13,669 bases of DNA from DASYXW01 sp035934405 (GTDB lineage Bacteria; Acidobacteriota; Terriglobia; UBA7540): contig DASYXW010000028.1 of NCBI GenBank assembly GCA_035934405.1, positions 1 to 13,669 on the forward strand. Direction: 5' to 3'. Both the position numbers and the translations under genes were made by a program. Below are positions 1-9,959 of this stretch, in pieces; within the stretch, counting starts at the first letter, position 1; the number at the start of each line of letters is the position of its first letter. The notes beneath the pieces are model-generated. The model was not told where the DNA came from. It was given only the letters and a program-made list of their open reading frames with translations, and did no database searches.

Positions 1-623
1 CCCCCCCCCCGTTTCAGACGGGGTCACGTTCTTGGAGCGTTTGAATGATGGCTCGGATGGCCGAAATCTCTCAAGCCGGCGAACCCGTCGTACTCGGCGC
101 AGACCTCGGCACGCACCCCCGACGGGCCGGTCAATCCAGCCACAGGAGCGAGGGTCGAAGCATATGTTTCAAGGAGCTTGGGCTCCGAATCCGGCCGAAG
201 CCGGAACGTGCTTTGGAATCAATAGAATTGGGGAATACATCTCAAACTTTGACGCTCGAAGCCGTAATGTGCTTTAGAATCAACGGAGATAGGGAATGTA
301 GCTCCCAAGCCCAAAGTCTCTCTGTTGCAGAATGGGGCAGACTTTCGCTGGCGCATCGGTCGCCGCCGCATCTGGAGTTTTCAGACCATCAATGCCGGAA
401 TGTAATGTGGAATCAACACATCGGAAATAGCTGGAAGTTGGCTCCCAACGAATTGGGCTGTGTTGGCAACGAAGGGAGAGCGTCTTTTCAGCACGACCCG
501 TTGACAGTGCCTTCCCTGAACCCCTTATTGACAGGCGCGCCCAACGGCTGCTAGTGTCATCAACGAACCTCGGATAGGAGACGAGCGGCGGATTCCGGCG
601 GGATGCCTTAGGGAGTTATCACG
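1..623. other. Leader region without a recognisable gene
   Basis: No open frame here looks like a real protein. The longest plus-strand frame (45-554) gives a low-complexity, non-family-like translation and overlaps a degenerate DNA repeat. The first ten bases are all C, which may be a contig-edge artefact. Base composition is visibly less GC-rich than the genes that follow. A TTGACA at 501-506 followed 18 bp later by TTATTG (525-530) could be a weak promoter for the gene at 624, but the -10 match is poor. Confidence 0.5.
196..283. repeat. Degenerate direct repeat, 61-bp period
   Basis: A 27-base segment at 196-222 recurs at 257-283 with 24 of 27 positions identical by eye (core GTGCTTTRGAATCAA). 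Similarity continues weakly into the following 20 bases of each copy. A third, poorer copy starts near 394 (GCCGGAATGT...TGGAATCAAC). The copies are 61 and about 133 bp apart. The function is unknown; it could be the remnant of a tandem array or of a decayed mobile element. Confidence 0.55.
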
Positions 624-1025
624 ATGAACGTCCGTGCCATTCTGGTGTGCGCTTTGATTGCCGGGTTCTCGGTCCTGCCCGCGCTGAGCCAGCAGGATAC
701 CTCCCGGCCCGAGACCGCGCGCTTCGGTGACCCGAGCGCCACGGCGCGGAGCCTGCAGGACTACGTTTACGGCGTGGTAAAGAAGATCGGCGCCGCCGAA
801 CTGATTCTTGACAAGACCGAATTCGGCGACGATCAGAGCTTCAAACTCCTGCCCAAGACCAAGTTTGTCCACGACGGCAAGCCCAGCACGCTCGCTCAAC
901 TCAAGGTCGGCGACCAGGTTTGGATTGACGTGAAGCGGGAAAAGAAGACCGGCGACTTGATCGCGAGGAAGGTCGTTACCGGAATCCAGCCCACCGAAAC
1001 CAAAGGCGGCCCCCAGACTCGCTAG
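624..1025 (+). CDS. Small exported protein, probable beta-barrel fold (DUF5666-like)
   Basis: This 133-residue protein has an N-terminal signal peptide: MNVR, then a hydrophobic stretch at about 5-19, with likely cleavage after ALS (residue 22). The mature part begins with a polar linker. From residue 47 it has alternating strands (YVYGVVKKIG, AELILDK, KLLPKTKFVHDG, LKVGDQVWIDVKRE, DLIARKVV), the pattern of small OB-like or DUF5666-type periplasmic domains. No catalytic residues are apparent. The ATG at 624 has GGGAG (611-615) eight bases upstream, which supports the start. It stands alone on the plus strand before the hydrolase gene 70 bp downstream. The exported, small-barrel description is well supported; the family name is a resemblance only. 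Confidence 0.75.
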   Translation: MNVRAILVCALIAGFSVLPALSQQDTSRPETARFGDPSATARSLQDYVYGVVKKIGAAELILDKTEFGDDQSFKLLPKTKFVHDGKPSTLAQLKVGDQVWIDVKREKKTGDLIARKVVTGIQPTETKGGPQTR

Positions 1026-1042
1026 CTAGGCAACTAGGCTAG
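1022..1042. repeat. Cluster of four CTAG tetramers
   Basis: CTAG occurs at 1022-1025, 1026-1029, 1034-1037 and 1039-1042, starting on the stop codon of the small exported protein. The tetramers can form a short CTAG-GCAA-CTAG hairpin. CTAG is generally rare in bacterial DNA, so four within 21 bases is unusual. No function is assigned. Confidence 0.4.
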
Positions 1043-1095
1043 ACCGTGAGAAACCAGCCGAGGCGCCTGGATTCTCGCCTCCCGCCTGCCGCCCT

Positions 1096-2115
1096 ATGGA
1101 TAATGTCACGCACACGCTCGTCGGTGTTGCGCTCAGCCAGGCGGGCCTGAACCGCAAGACGCGCTTCGCCACGCTCGCCCTGGTCATCGGATCGAGCCTT
1201 CCCGACATGGATGTCGCTTGGGCGTCCTGGGGCGGCGGCGTAAGCTACCTGGAATATCACCGCGGCGTCACGCATTCGTTCCTGGGCGTCGCCGTGCTTG
1301 GAGCGCTGCTGGCAGGAGGAATCTATGCCGCCGGCCGTCGCGCCAAGCCCGCACCGAAGTCGCCGCCGCTCAGCCTGCGATGGCTGCTGGTCATCTGCTG
1401 GATCTCGACCGCCACCCACCTGCTCATGGACTTCACCAACGCTTACGGCGTGCGCCCCTTGCTGCCCTTCAGCGGACGCCGGTACGCCTGGGACATCATG
1501 CCCATCGTCGATCCGGTGCTGCTCCTGCTGCTCGCAGCCGGCCTCGGCCTGCCGATGCTCTTTCGTCTCGTCTCGGAGGAGGTGGGAGCGCGGAAGCCCG
1601 GCTTCCGGCGAGGCGCCATCTTCGCGCTCGCGGCCATGGTCGCGTGGTGGGGATTCCGCGACCTCTCGCATCGCCGGCTGCTGGGGTTCCTCGATTCTCA
1701 TACCTATGGGCAGGAGGCGCCGTTACGCACCGGCGCGTTTCCCGGTTTCGGCCCGCTCGACTGGACCGGCGTGGTGGAAACTGACTCCGCCTTTCACGTG
1801 CTCGCCGCCAATCCGCTCGATTCCGACGTGGACGCCGATCACACCGAAGTCTTCTACAAGCCGAAGCCTTCCGCCGCTCTCGATGCCGCGCTCCACACGC
1901 ATACCGGGCAGGTGTTCTCTGATTTTGCCCGGTTCCTTTGGGCGCACGTGGAGGAAAACCCGGACGGCTTTGACGTCACGCTGCGCGATCTGCGGTTCGC
2001 CTCGGCTCGATCATCGCGTCACGCTTTCGAGTGTCACATTGAGCTGGGAAAGGATCTGAGCGTGCGCTCGGAATCCTTCGGATTTATCGGCAAGCCCGCC
2101 GGCCGCGACAATTAG
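1096..2115 (+). CDS. Membrane-bound metal-dependent hydrolase, YdjM family
   Basis: This 339-residue protein has the N-terminal signature of the YdjM/LexA-regulated inner-membrane hydrolase family (PF04307 type): MDNVTHTL at the start (H6), SLPDMD (D37, D39), YHRGVTHS (H55, H60), THLLMDF (H108, D112) and YGVRPLLPFS, then WDIMPIVDP. The His and Asp residues are the likely metal ligands. Hydrophobic segments near 62-80, 95-110, 138-157 and 173-187 indicate an inner-membrane protein. Residues from about 200 on form a polar domain that is variable in this family. The substrate is not known for the family. No good Shine-Dalgarno precedes the ATG at 1096, but the conserved MDNVTHTL begins exactly there. 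The stop codon overlaps that of the convergent gene. Family assignment is firm; function is inferred. Confidence 0.88.
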   Translation: MDNVTHTLVGVALSQAGLNRKTRFATLALVIGSSLPDMDVAWASWGGGVSYLEYHRGVTHSFLGVAVLGALLAGGIYAAGRRAKPAPKSPPLSLRWLLVICWISTATHLLMDFTNAYGVRPLLPFSGRRYAWDIMPIVDPVLLLLLAAGLGLPMLFRLVSEEVGARKPGFRRGAIFALAAMVAWWGFRDLSHRRLLGFLDSHTYGQEAPLRTGAFPGFGPLDWTGVVETDSAFHVLAANPLDSDVDADHTEVFYKPKPSAALDAALHTHTGQVFSDFARFLWAHVEENPDGFDVTLRDLRFASARSSRHAFECHIELGKDLSVRSESFGFIGKPAGRDN

Positions 2116-2705
2116 AGCGCCGCCTTCTGAAGCCGGCGATAGACCAGCGTAATGACGATGACGCTGGCCGCCGTGGCGATGGAGAGAAAGGCGATGTGGT
2201 ATTTCAGATAGGTCTCCGCCTTGGCGCCGTATCGCACCCCAATGAGCGCCTCAGCCACAAACCTCAAGCCGCGGCCCACCACCAGCGCGGCGCCAAACCG
2301 CCAGGGGTTGACTTCCATGGCCCCGGCCGCCAGCGGCACCACTTTGAAGGGTGTGGGCGGCGGAAGGAGCGAGGCCACCAGCACCGTGACGAAATCGTTG
2401 CGCTCCAGCCACTGCCGCGCCCGTCCCCCCGTGGAGGGCGTCGAGCGGCGCCGGAAGAGATTCCCGCCCCAGCGCGAGATGCCGTACATCGCAAATGACC
2501 CGGCCACCGAACCGGCCGTGCAGTCGAGCGCATAAACCATGGCCAAGGCCGGCTGCCGGCTTGCCAGGTGAATCAGCAGCAGGTCGTTGATCACCGGAAT
2601 CGGCAGGATGGAAGAATCCAGCACGTTGATGCCGAAGAGTCCCAAGCCGCCATATCGCGCCAGAAACCGCCCCAGGCGGATGGCGAAGGATTGTAAATAG
2701 TGCAC
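2112..2705 (-). CDS. DedA/VTT-type (YqaA-like) membrane protein
   Basis: This predicted 197-residue integral membrane protein resembles the SNARE-associated/DedA (VTT) superfamily. It has an N-terminal GGLGLFGINVLDSS-LPIPVINDLLLIH segment, a central AGSVAGSFAMYGISRWGG segment, and the typical SLLPPPTPFKVVPLAAGAMEV stretch (residues split here by family position) before the last hydrophobic helices. DedA-family proteins are linked to lipid and proton homeostasis in the inner membrane; nothing here fixes the substrate. I chose the GTG at 2705-2703 because five G (complement of 2711-2715) lie five bases upstream. A TTG at 2717 in the same frame would add four residues but has no ribosome site. 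It converges with the YdjM-like hydrolase, and the two stop codons share bases 2112-2115. It lies 186 bp downstream of the REC-HPt gene on the same strand, so read-through is possible. Confidence 0.8.
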   Translation of the reverse strand: MHYLQSFAIRLGRFLARYGGLGLFGINVLDSSILPIPVINDLLLIHLASRQPALAMVYALDCTAGSVAGSFAMYGISRWGGNLFRRRSTPSTGGRARQWLERNDFVTVLVASLLPPPTPFKVVPLAAGAMEVNPWRFGAALVVGRGLRFVAEALIGVRYGAKAETYLKYHIAFLSIATAASVIVITLVYRRLQKAAL

Positions 2706-2891
2706 CGATACCCCCAAGAATGAAGAGCCGTCATTTTATGCGGATGTTACGGATTCCGCAACGTCCCCGAGCGGCAACGAACAGCAAAGACCGCCAGGCC
2801 GGGGGGACAAGGGAGTAAAACGGCCTGAGGGCCTCGGTGTAGGATGGGGGGGGCGAAGGGCAAACCCGCGGCGCGCGCAAGGGCTGCAAGG

Positions 2892-3752
2892 TTAGGGCGT
2901 GAATCTCTTGGCGAGATCGGCGAGCGCGGGCTTCAGGCGCTCCACCGCCGCCTCGAGTTCTCGGCAGGCCGCGTCGGCCTGGACGAGCGAGCCCTGGCGT
3001 CCCATCAGCTCGAGGCGCAGGGCGGCGGCGACGGCCGGCCTGGCGGCAAAGGTGGCAAGCGACCCTTTCAAGCTGTGCGCGGCGCGCATCAGGGCGGTCG
3101 AGTCCTTCTGCTCAACCGCCTGCTGCACCGCCGACATCATTACCGGACAGTCCTCGAGGAACATGCCCGCGCCTTCGGCCAACAGCTCGAGGTCGCCGTC
3201 GAGATGCTCGAGAGCCGCGGCTAGGTCGATTACCCCGCCGGTCGCGCTTTCGGCACTTCTCGCCGCCGGGCTTGGGCCGCCTGCCGGCGCCCCCGACAAT
3301 GGCAGGCCGCTTCGGCGCGAAGCATGCTCGGCGACGGTCTCAAAGAGTTTCTCCTTCTGAATCGGCTTCGAGAGGTAGTCGTCCATCCCCGCTGCCAGGC
3401 ATTTCTCGCGGTCGCCCTTCATGGCGTGCGCGGTCATGGCGATGATAGGCAGATGGCGGTCTGTGCCCTGCTCCTCCTGGCGGATGGCGCGCGTGGCTTC
3501 GAACCCGTCCATTTCGGGCATCTGTAAGTCCATCAGCACCAGGTCGAACCGATCCTTTTCGAGCGCTGCCAGCGCCTCCCGTCCATTCCGCGCCACCCGC
3601 ACTCGGTATCCCTGCTTTTCCAGAAGCCGCACGGCGACCGTCTGGTTGATGGCATTGTCTTCGACCAGGAGAATGCGCAGAGCCGTGGTGGAATCCTGCG
3701 GTTTCGCCGCGTCCTGGGCCGTCCCGGGCGTCGGATGGGGGTTGTCTGGCAT
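2892..3752 (-). CDS. Two-component response regulator with HPt domain (REC-HPt)
   Basis: This 286-residue cytoplasmic signalling protein has a receiver domain at about 25-140: acidic pair E31-D32, phosphoacceptor D75 in LVLMDLQMPEMDG, T107 in IIAMTAHA and K129 in LSKP. A Pro/Ala-rich linker (about 148-172) leads to a histidine phosphotransfer domain at about 175-285, with phospho-His H226 in AAHSLKG. It has no DNA-binding or enzymatic output domain, so it acts as a relay. The neighbouring upstream hybrid kinase (ending at 3919) has two receivers but no HPt, so this protein probably supplies the missing HPt step. Its receiver closely resembles the second receiver of that kinase (RLLEKQG, GREAL, MTAHA-KGDRE-CLAAGMD-Y-SKPI), suggesting local duplication. 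The ATG at 3752 is preceded by CAAGG about six bases upstream. The 166-bp gap to the kinase holds a palindromic repeat. The downstream phosphoacceptor is not in the window. Confidence 0.92.
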   Translation of the reverse strand: MPDNPHPTPGTAQDAAKPQDSTTALRILLVEDNAINQTVAVRLLEKQGYRVRVARNGREALAALEKDRFDLVLMDLQMPEMDGFEATRAIRQEEQGTDRHLPIIAMTAHAMKGDREKCLAAGMDDYLSKPIQKEKLFETVAEHASRRSGLPLSGAPAGGPSPAARSAESATGGVIDLAAALEHLDGDLELLAEGAGMFLEDCPVMMSAVQQAVEQKDSTALMRAAHSLKGSLATFAARPAVAAALRLELMGRQGSLVQADAACRELEAAVERLKPALADLAKRFTP

Positions 3753-3830
3753 ATTTACCTTGCCTTTGTGAGGTTCTGGCTCGGGCCGCCGTTTGGTTAC
3801 CCGTCCATCTGTGGTGTCCTGATTTGCGCC

Positions 3831-3904
3831 GTAGCGCCGGGCTTTAGCCCGGCAAATGCCGCTCCTTCGCTTCGCTCAGGGCAGGCTCTAAAGGGCGGCG
3901 CTAC
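3831..3904. repeat. Palindromic REP/MITE-like element with GTAGCGCCG ends
   Basis: GTAGCGCCG at 3831-3839 is matched by its reverse complement at 3896-3904, making a 74-bp element with inverted ends. Inside the left end is a perfect hairpin, GCCGGGC (3836-3842), loop TTTA, GCCCGGC (3847-3853). The same GTAGCGSCG end sequence recurs at 8353, 8423 (inverted) and 9895, so it is a dispersed family in this genome. It sits in the gap between the hybrid kinase and the REC-HPt gene. It could attenuate or stabilise the shared transcript; that is inference. Confidence 0.75.
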
Positions 3905-3918
3905 ATTCAAACAAGACA

Positions 3919-8256
<4,338 letters not shown>

Positions 8257-8300
8257 CGCTTGGAAGCCACCTCGGAAATAAAGTCCCTACACATATACTA

Positions 8301-8334
8301 ACTATCCGGTACATACTATCACAATACCGATAGT
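8301..8334. promoter_or_regulatory. Candidate operator: inverted repeat over the kinase promoter
   Basis: ACTATCCGGTA at 8301-8311 is an inverted copy of TACCGATAGT at 8325-8334 (one extra C in the left arm), with centres about two helical turns apart. A third half-site, ACTATC, lies at 8315-8320. The arms cover the proposed -10 and spacer of the kinase promoter. This AT-rich island stands out from the GC-rich surroundings. The arrangement fits a repressor or response-regulator site; no regulator is identified. Confidence 0.45.
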
Positions 8335-8337
8335 CAA
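8310..8337 (-). promoter_or_regulatory. Probable sigma70-type promoter of the hybrid kinase gene
   Basis: Reading the minus strand, TTGACT (complement of 8332-8337) is followed after 16 bp by TATGTA (complement of 8310-8315). The start of transcription would fall near 8303, giving a leader of about 45 bases before the ATG at 8256. The -35 matches the consensus at five of six positions and the -10 is acceptable. Confidence 0.5.
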
Positions 8338-8350
8338 GGGCCTGACGATG

Positions 8351-8425
8351 CTGTAGCGGCGGCCTCTGGCCGCCGTCAATTCGGCGCTCCCCGCCCTGCG
8401 GCGCCGGCTCCGAGCGCCGCTACAG
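8351..8425. repeat. Palindromic REP/MITE-like element with CTGTAGCGGCG ends
   Basis: CTGTAGCGGCG (8351-8361) is matched by its exact reverse complement at 8415-8425. The left half contains a perfect hairpin, CGGCGGCC (8357-8364), loop TCT, GGCCGCCG (8368-8375). The right part, 8379-8425, is a 47-base block that recurs in the opposite orientation at 9893-9939 with one mismatch. The element lies between the divergently transcribed kinase and nuclease-like genes. The shared ends make it the same family as 3831-3904. Confidence 0.8.
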
Positions 8426-8456
8426 AAAACGCTCGGCGCCGGCTTATGGCGCCCGG

Positions 8457-8464
8457 TATATAAT
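8457..8464 (+). promoter_or_regulatory. -10 promoter element (TATATAAT) for the nuclease-like gene
   Basis: A perfect TATAAT (8459-8464) stands in otherwise GC-rich DNA, about 15 bases before the ATG at 8480. No -35 match is visible at the right distance. Transcription would begin near 8471, leaving a leader of about nine bases without a Shine-Dalgarno, so translation may be nearly leaderless. GGCGCC palindromes at 8435-8440, 8448-8453 and 8466-8471 bracket the box; the first two can form a hairpin. Confidence 0.45.
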
Positions 8465-8479
8465 GGGCGCCCTTCCATC

Positions 8480-9898
8480 ATGGCTCTGCGTCGTGATCCC
8501 GAGTTGCTTCGCCGCCTGCAGGAGGAAGTTGATTCCTTCCTGGCCGGGTTGCGGCGCCCTGTCTTGTTTGAGAGCGGCGTAGAGCTTTGCGATCTCTCTG
8601 CAAGCGATTGGCGGATGACCGTCGAACGCGGCAAGTTGCTGTTTGAAGCCTGGAAGCCGGGACGTTCCATCGCGCGGCGGCTCGAAAGCGTCGCGGATCG
8701 GGGCCGCGGTCGGTTGCGGATTGTCACCCGGAAGCCTGGAAGCCTTGAGCCATCCGCGCTCGAGTTCCGCGACCTCGACGCGCCCGCCGTCTCTGAAGAC
8801 GCCCCGGAAGTCCTTGGCCGCGCCGACCAAGTCGAACGCCGCGCCAGGTTCCGCGCCGAGTGCCTCTCTCTGCTCGCGAACCAATACCCCGGCTGGAAGC
8901 TCGAACGGGTCAGCCACCGCTCTGATCGTGAGCATTCGTTTTCTGCCTGGTACACCCGCGGCGTGGCGCGGCGCAACAACATCGCCTGGGCGTTCCTGGG
9001 CTTGAGCGATTCGGAAGCGCCTGCCGCGGCCGATTCCGCGCTCGCCTACGCGCTCATCTGGCTCGACTGGCTGCGCGGCCACTACGATTCGCTCCCCGGC
9101 CTGAAACTGTTTCTTCCGCCCGACGCCGTGCCCCTCGCCGCGCATCGCGCCACATGTCTTAATCCTCGCGCCCTCCAGATTGAGATCTTCGAGTGGAGGG
9201 AGGGCCAGGCGGCTCCGCGCCCGATTGACTTAAAGGACTTTGGCAACGTCGAGACGCGCCTCGCGCCCTGCCGCTCGGCAAAGGCCGTCGCGCTCCGCCC
9301 CGACGAACTCTGCCGCCTGCAACCGGAGCGCTGGCTCGAAAGCCTCCTCGTCCGCGATCCGGCGCGAATCGACCCCGCTCTTTCGCCGGATCACGTTTAC
9401 CCGCAGGTGCCGGCCTTCTCCGGACTCGACCGCGGCGTGATTGATATCCTCGGCGTCCGCCGCGCCGCCTTTATCGGTCATTCCGGCGAACCCATCGGCC
9501 ATTCCCGCAACTCCATTGGTCATTCCCGCGAACCCATCGGTCATTCCCGCGAAAGCGGGAATCCACCGGACGCCAGCGCCGGCCCGCGCAACCGCCTGGC
9601 CGTGATCGAGCTCAAGGTCGAAGAGCACATCAATCTGCCGTTGCAGGCGCTTGACTACTGGCTTCGAGTCAAGTGGCTGCACGAGCGCGGGCAGTTCCGG
9701 AGCTTCGGCTACTTTGCAGGCATGGACCTCGCTTCCGGCCCGCCGCTGCTGTATCTCGTCGCCCCGGCGTTTCGCTTCCACTCGACCACGGACGCCGTCA
9801 TCCGTTATCTTGATCCTGGAATCGAGGTCATCAAGGTAGGATTAAATCAGGCGTGGCGTGAAGGCGTGAAAGTGCTGTTTCGCCAGAACGCACTGTAG
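8480..9898 (+). CDS. Uncharacterised protein with C-terminal PD-(D/E)XK nuclease-like domain and in-frame repeat insertion
   Basis: I do not recognise a named family for this 472-residue soluble protein. Residues 316-465 show the order expected of a PD-(D/E)XK core: strand DRGVIDILGV with D322, strand RLAVIELKV with E377-x-K379, helix LPLQALDYWLRVKWL, strand LLYLVAPA, helix, strand IEVIKVGL. Between D322 and E377 lie three 7-residue units (332-352: IGHSGEP, IGHSRNS, IGHSREP) and a fourth ending HSRESGNPPD, encoded by a DNA palindrome array. The N-terminal half (about 150-240) has a similar helix-strand-helix-strand order (ALAYALIWLDWLRG, LKLFLPP, AAHRATCL, LQIEIFEW) and may be a degenerate second copy. 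The ATG at 8480 has a TATATAAT just upstream but no ribosome site. The final Leu codon and TAG lie inside a dispersed repeat. No signal peptide or membrane segment is seen. It could be a defence, repair or mobile-element nuclease; the sequence does not decide. Confidence 0.7.
   Translation: MALRRDPELLRRLQEEVDSFLAGLRRPVLFESGVELCDLSASDWRMTVERGKLLFEAWKPGRSIARRLESVADRGRGRLRIVTRKPGSLEPSALEFRDLDAPAVSEDAPEVLGRADQVERRARFRAECLSLLANQYPGWKLERVSHRSDREHSFSAWYTRGVARRNNIAWAFLGLSDSEAPAAADSALAYALIWLDWLRGHYDSLPGLKLFLPPDAVPLAAHRATCLNPRALQIEIFEWREGQAAPRPIDLKDFGNVETRLAPCRSAKAVALRPDELCRLQPERWLESLLVRDPARIDPALSPDHVYPQVPAFSGLDRGVIDILGVRRAAFIGHSGEPIGHSRNSIGHSREPIGHSRESGNPPDASAGPRNRLAVIELKVEEHINLPLQALDYWLRVKWLHERGQFRSFGYFAGMDLASGPPLLYLVAPAFRFHSTTDAVIRYLDPGIEVIKVGLNQAWREGVKVLFRQNAL
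9473..9564 (+). repeat. In-frame 21-bp tandem units ending in an ATTCCCGC palindrome
   Basis: Three 21-base units (9473-9493, 9494-9514, 9515-9535) of consensus ATCGGTCATTCCCGCGAACCC are followed by a fourth that continues into a complete palindrome, ATTCCCGC (9543-9550), loop GAAA, GCGGGAAT (9555-9562). Because 21 is a multiple of three, the array is read as IGHSREP-type heptapeptides without breaking the frame. The palindrome matches a free-standing copy at 11194-11213. The truncated units look like repeated left halves of the same element. Confidence 0.9.
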
Positions 9899-9939
9899 CG
9901 GCGCTCGGAGCCGGCCCCGCAGGGCGGGGAGCGCCGAAT
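9893..9939. repeat. 47-bp inverted copy of the 8379-8425 repeat
   Basis: This block equals the reverse complement of 8379-8425 at 46 of 47 positions. The two copies flank the nuclease-like gene in opposite orientation. It begins CTGTAG, which supplies that gene's last sense codon (CTG) and stop codon (TAG). Unlike 8351-8425 it has no matching right end, so it is a partial element. Confidence 0.9.
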
Positions 9940-9948
9940 GACGATTGC

Positions 9949-9954
9949 AGGGGG
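9949..9954 (+). promoter_or_regulatory. Ribosome binding site deciding the oxidoreductase start
   Basis: AGGGGG lies five bases before the ATG at 9960. An in-frame TTG at 9945 upstream has no such site and would place this purine tract inside the coding region, so the ATG is preferred. Confidence 0.7.
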
Positions 9955-9959
9955 ACCTC

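Noticed and set aside
1..10. Poly-C tract as a biological feature
   Set aside because: At the very edge of the window, so it may be an assembly artefact.
45..554. 169-residue plus-strand open frame
   Set aside because: No ribosome site, no domain-like pattern, and it runs through the degenerate DNA repeat; likely chance.
1039..1701. 220-residue minus-strand open frame
   Set aside because: Lies antisense to the well-supported YdjM-like hydrolase and has the Gly/Arg/Glu-rich composition of a GC-rich shadow frame.
2790..2860. Terminator after the REC-HPt gene
   Set aside because: The GGCC-CTCA-GGCC stem near 2822-2836 is only four bp with a short T run; too weak to call.
9473..9564. CRISPR-like array
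   Set aside because: The units are directly adjacent without spacers, are read in frame as protein, and end in a REP-like palindrome.
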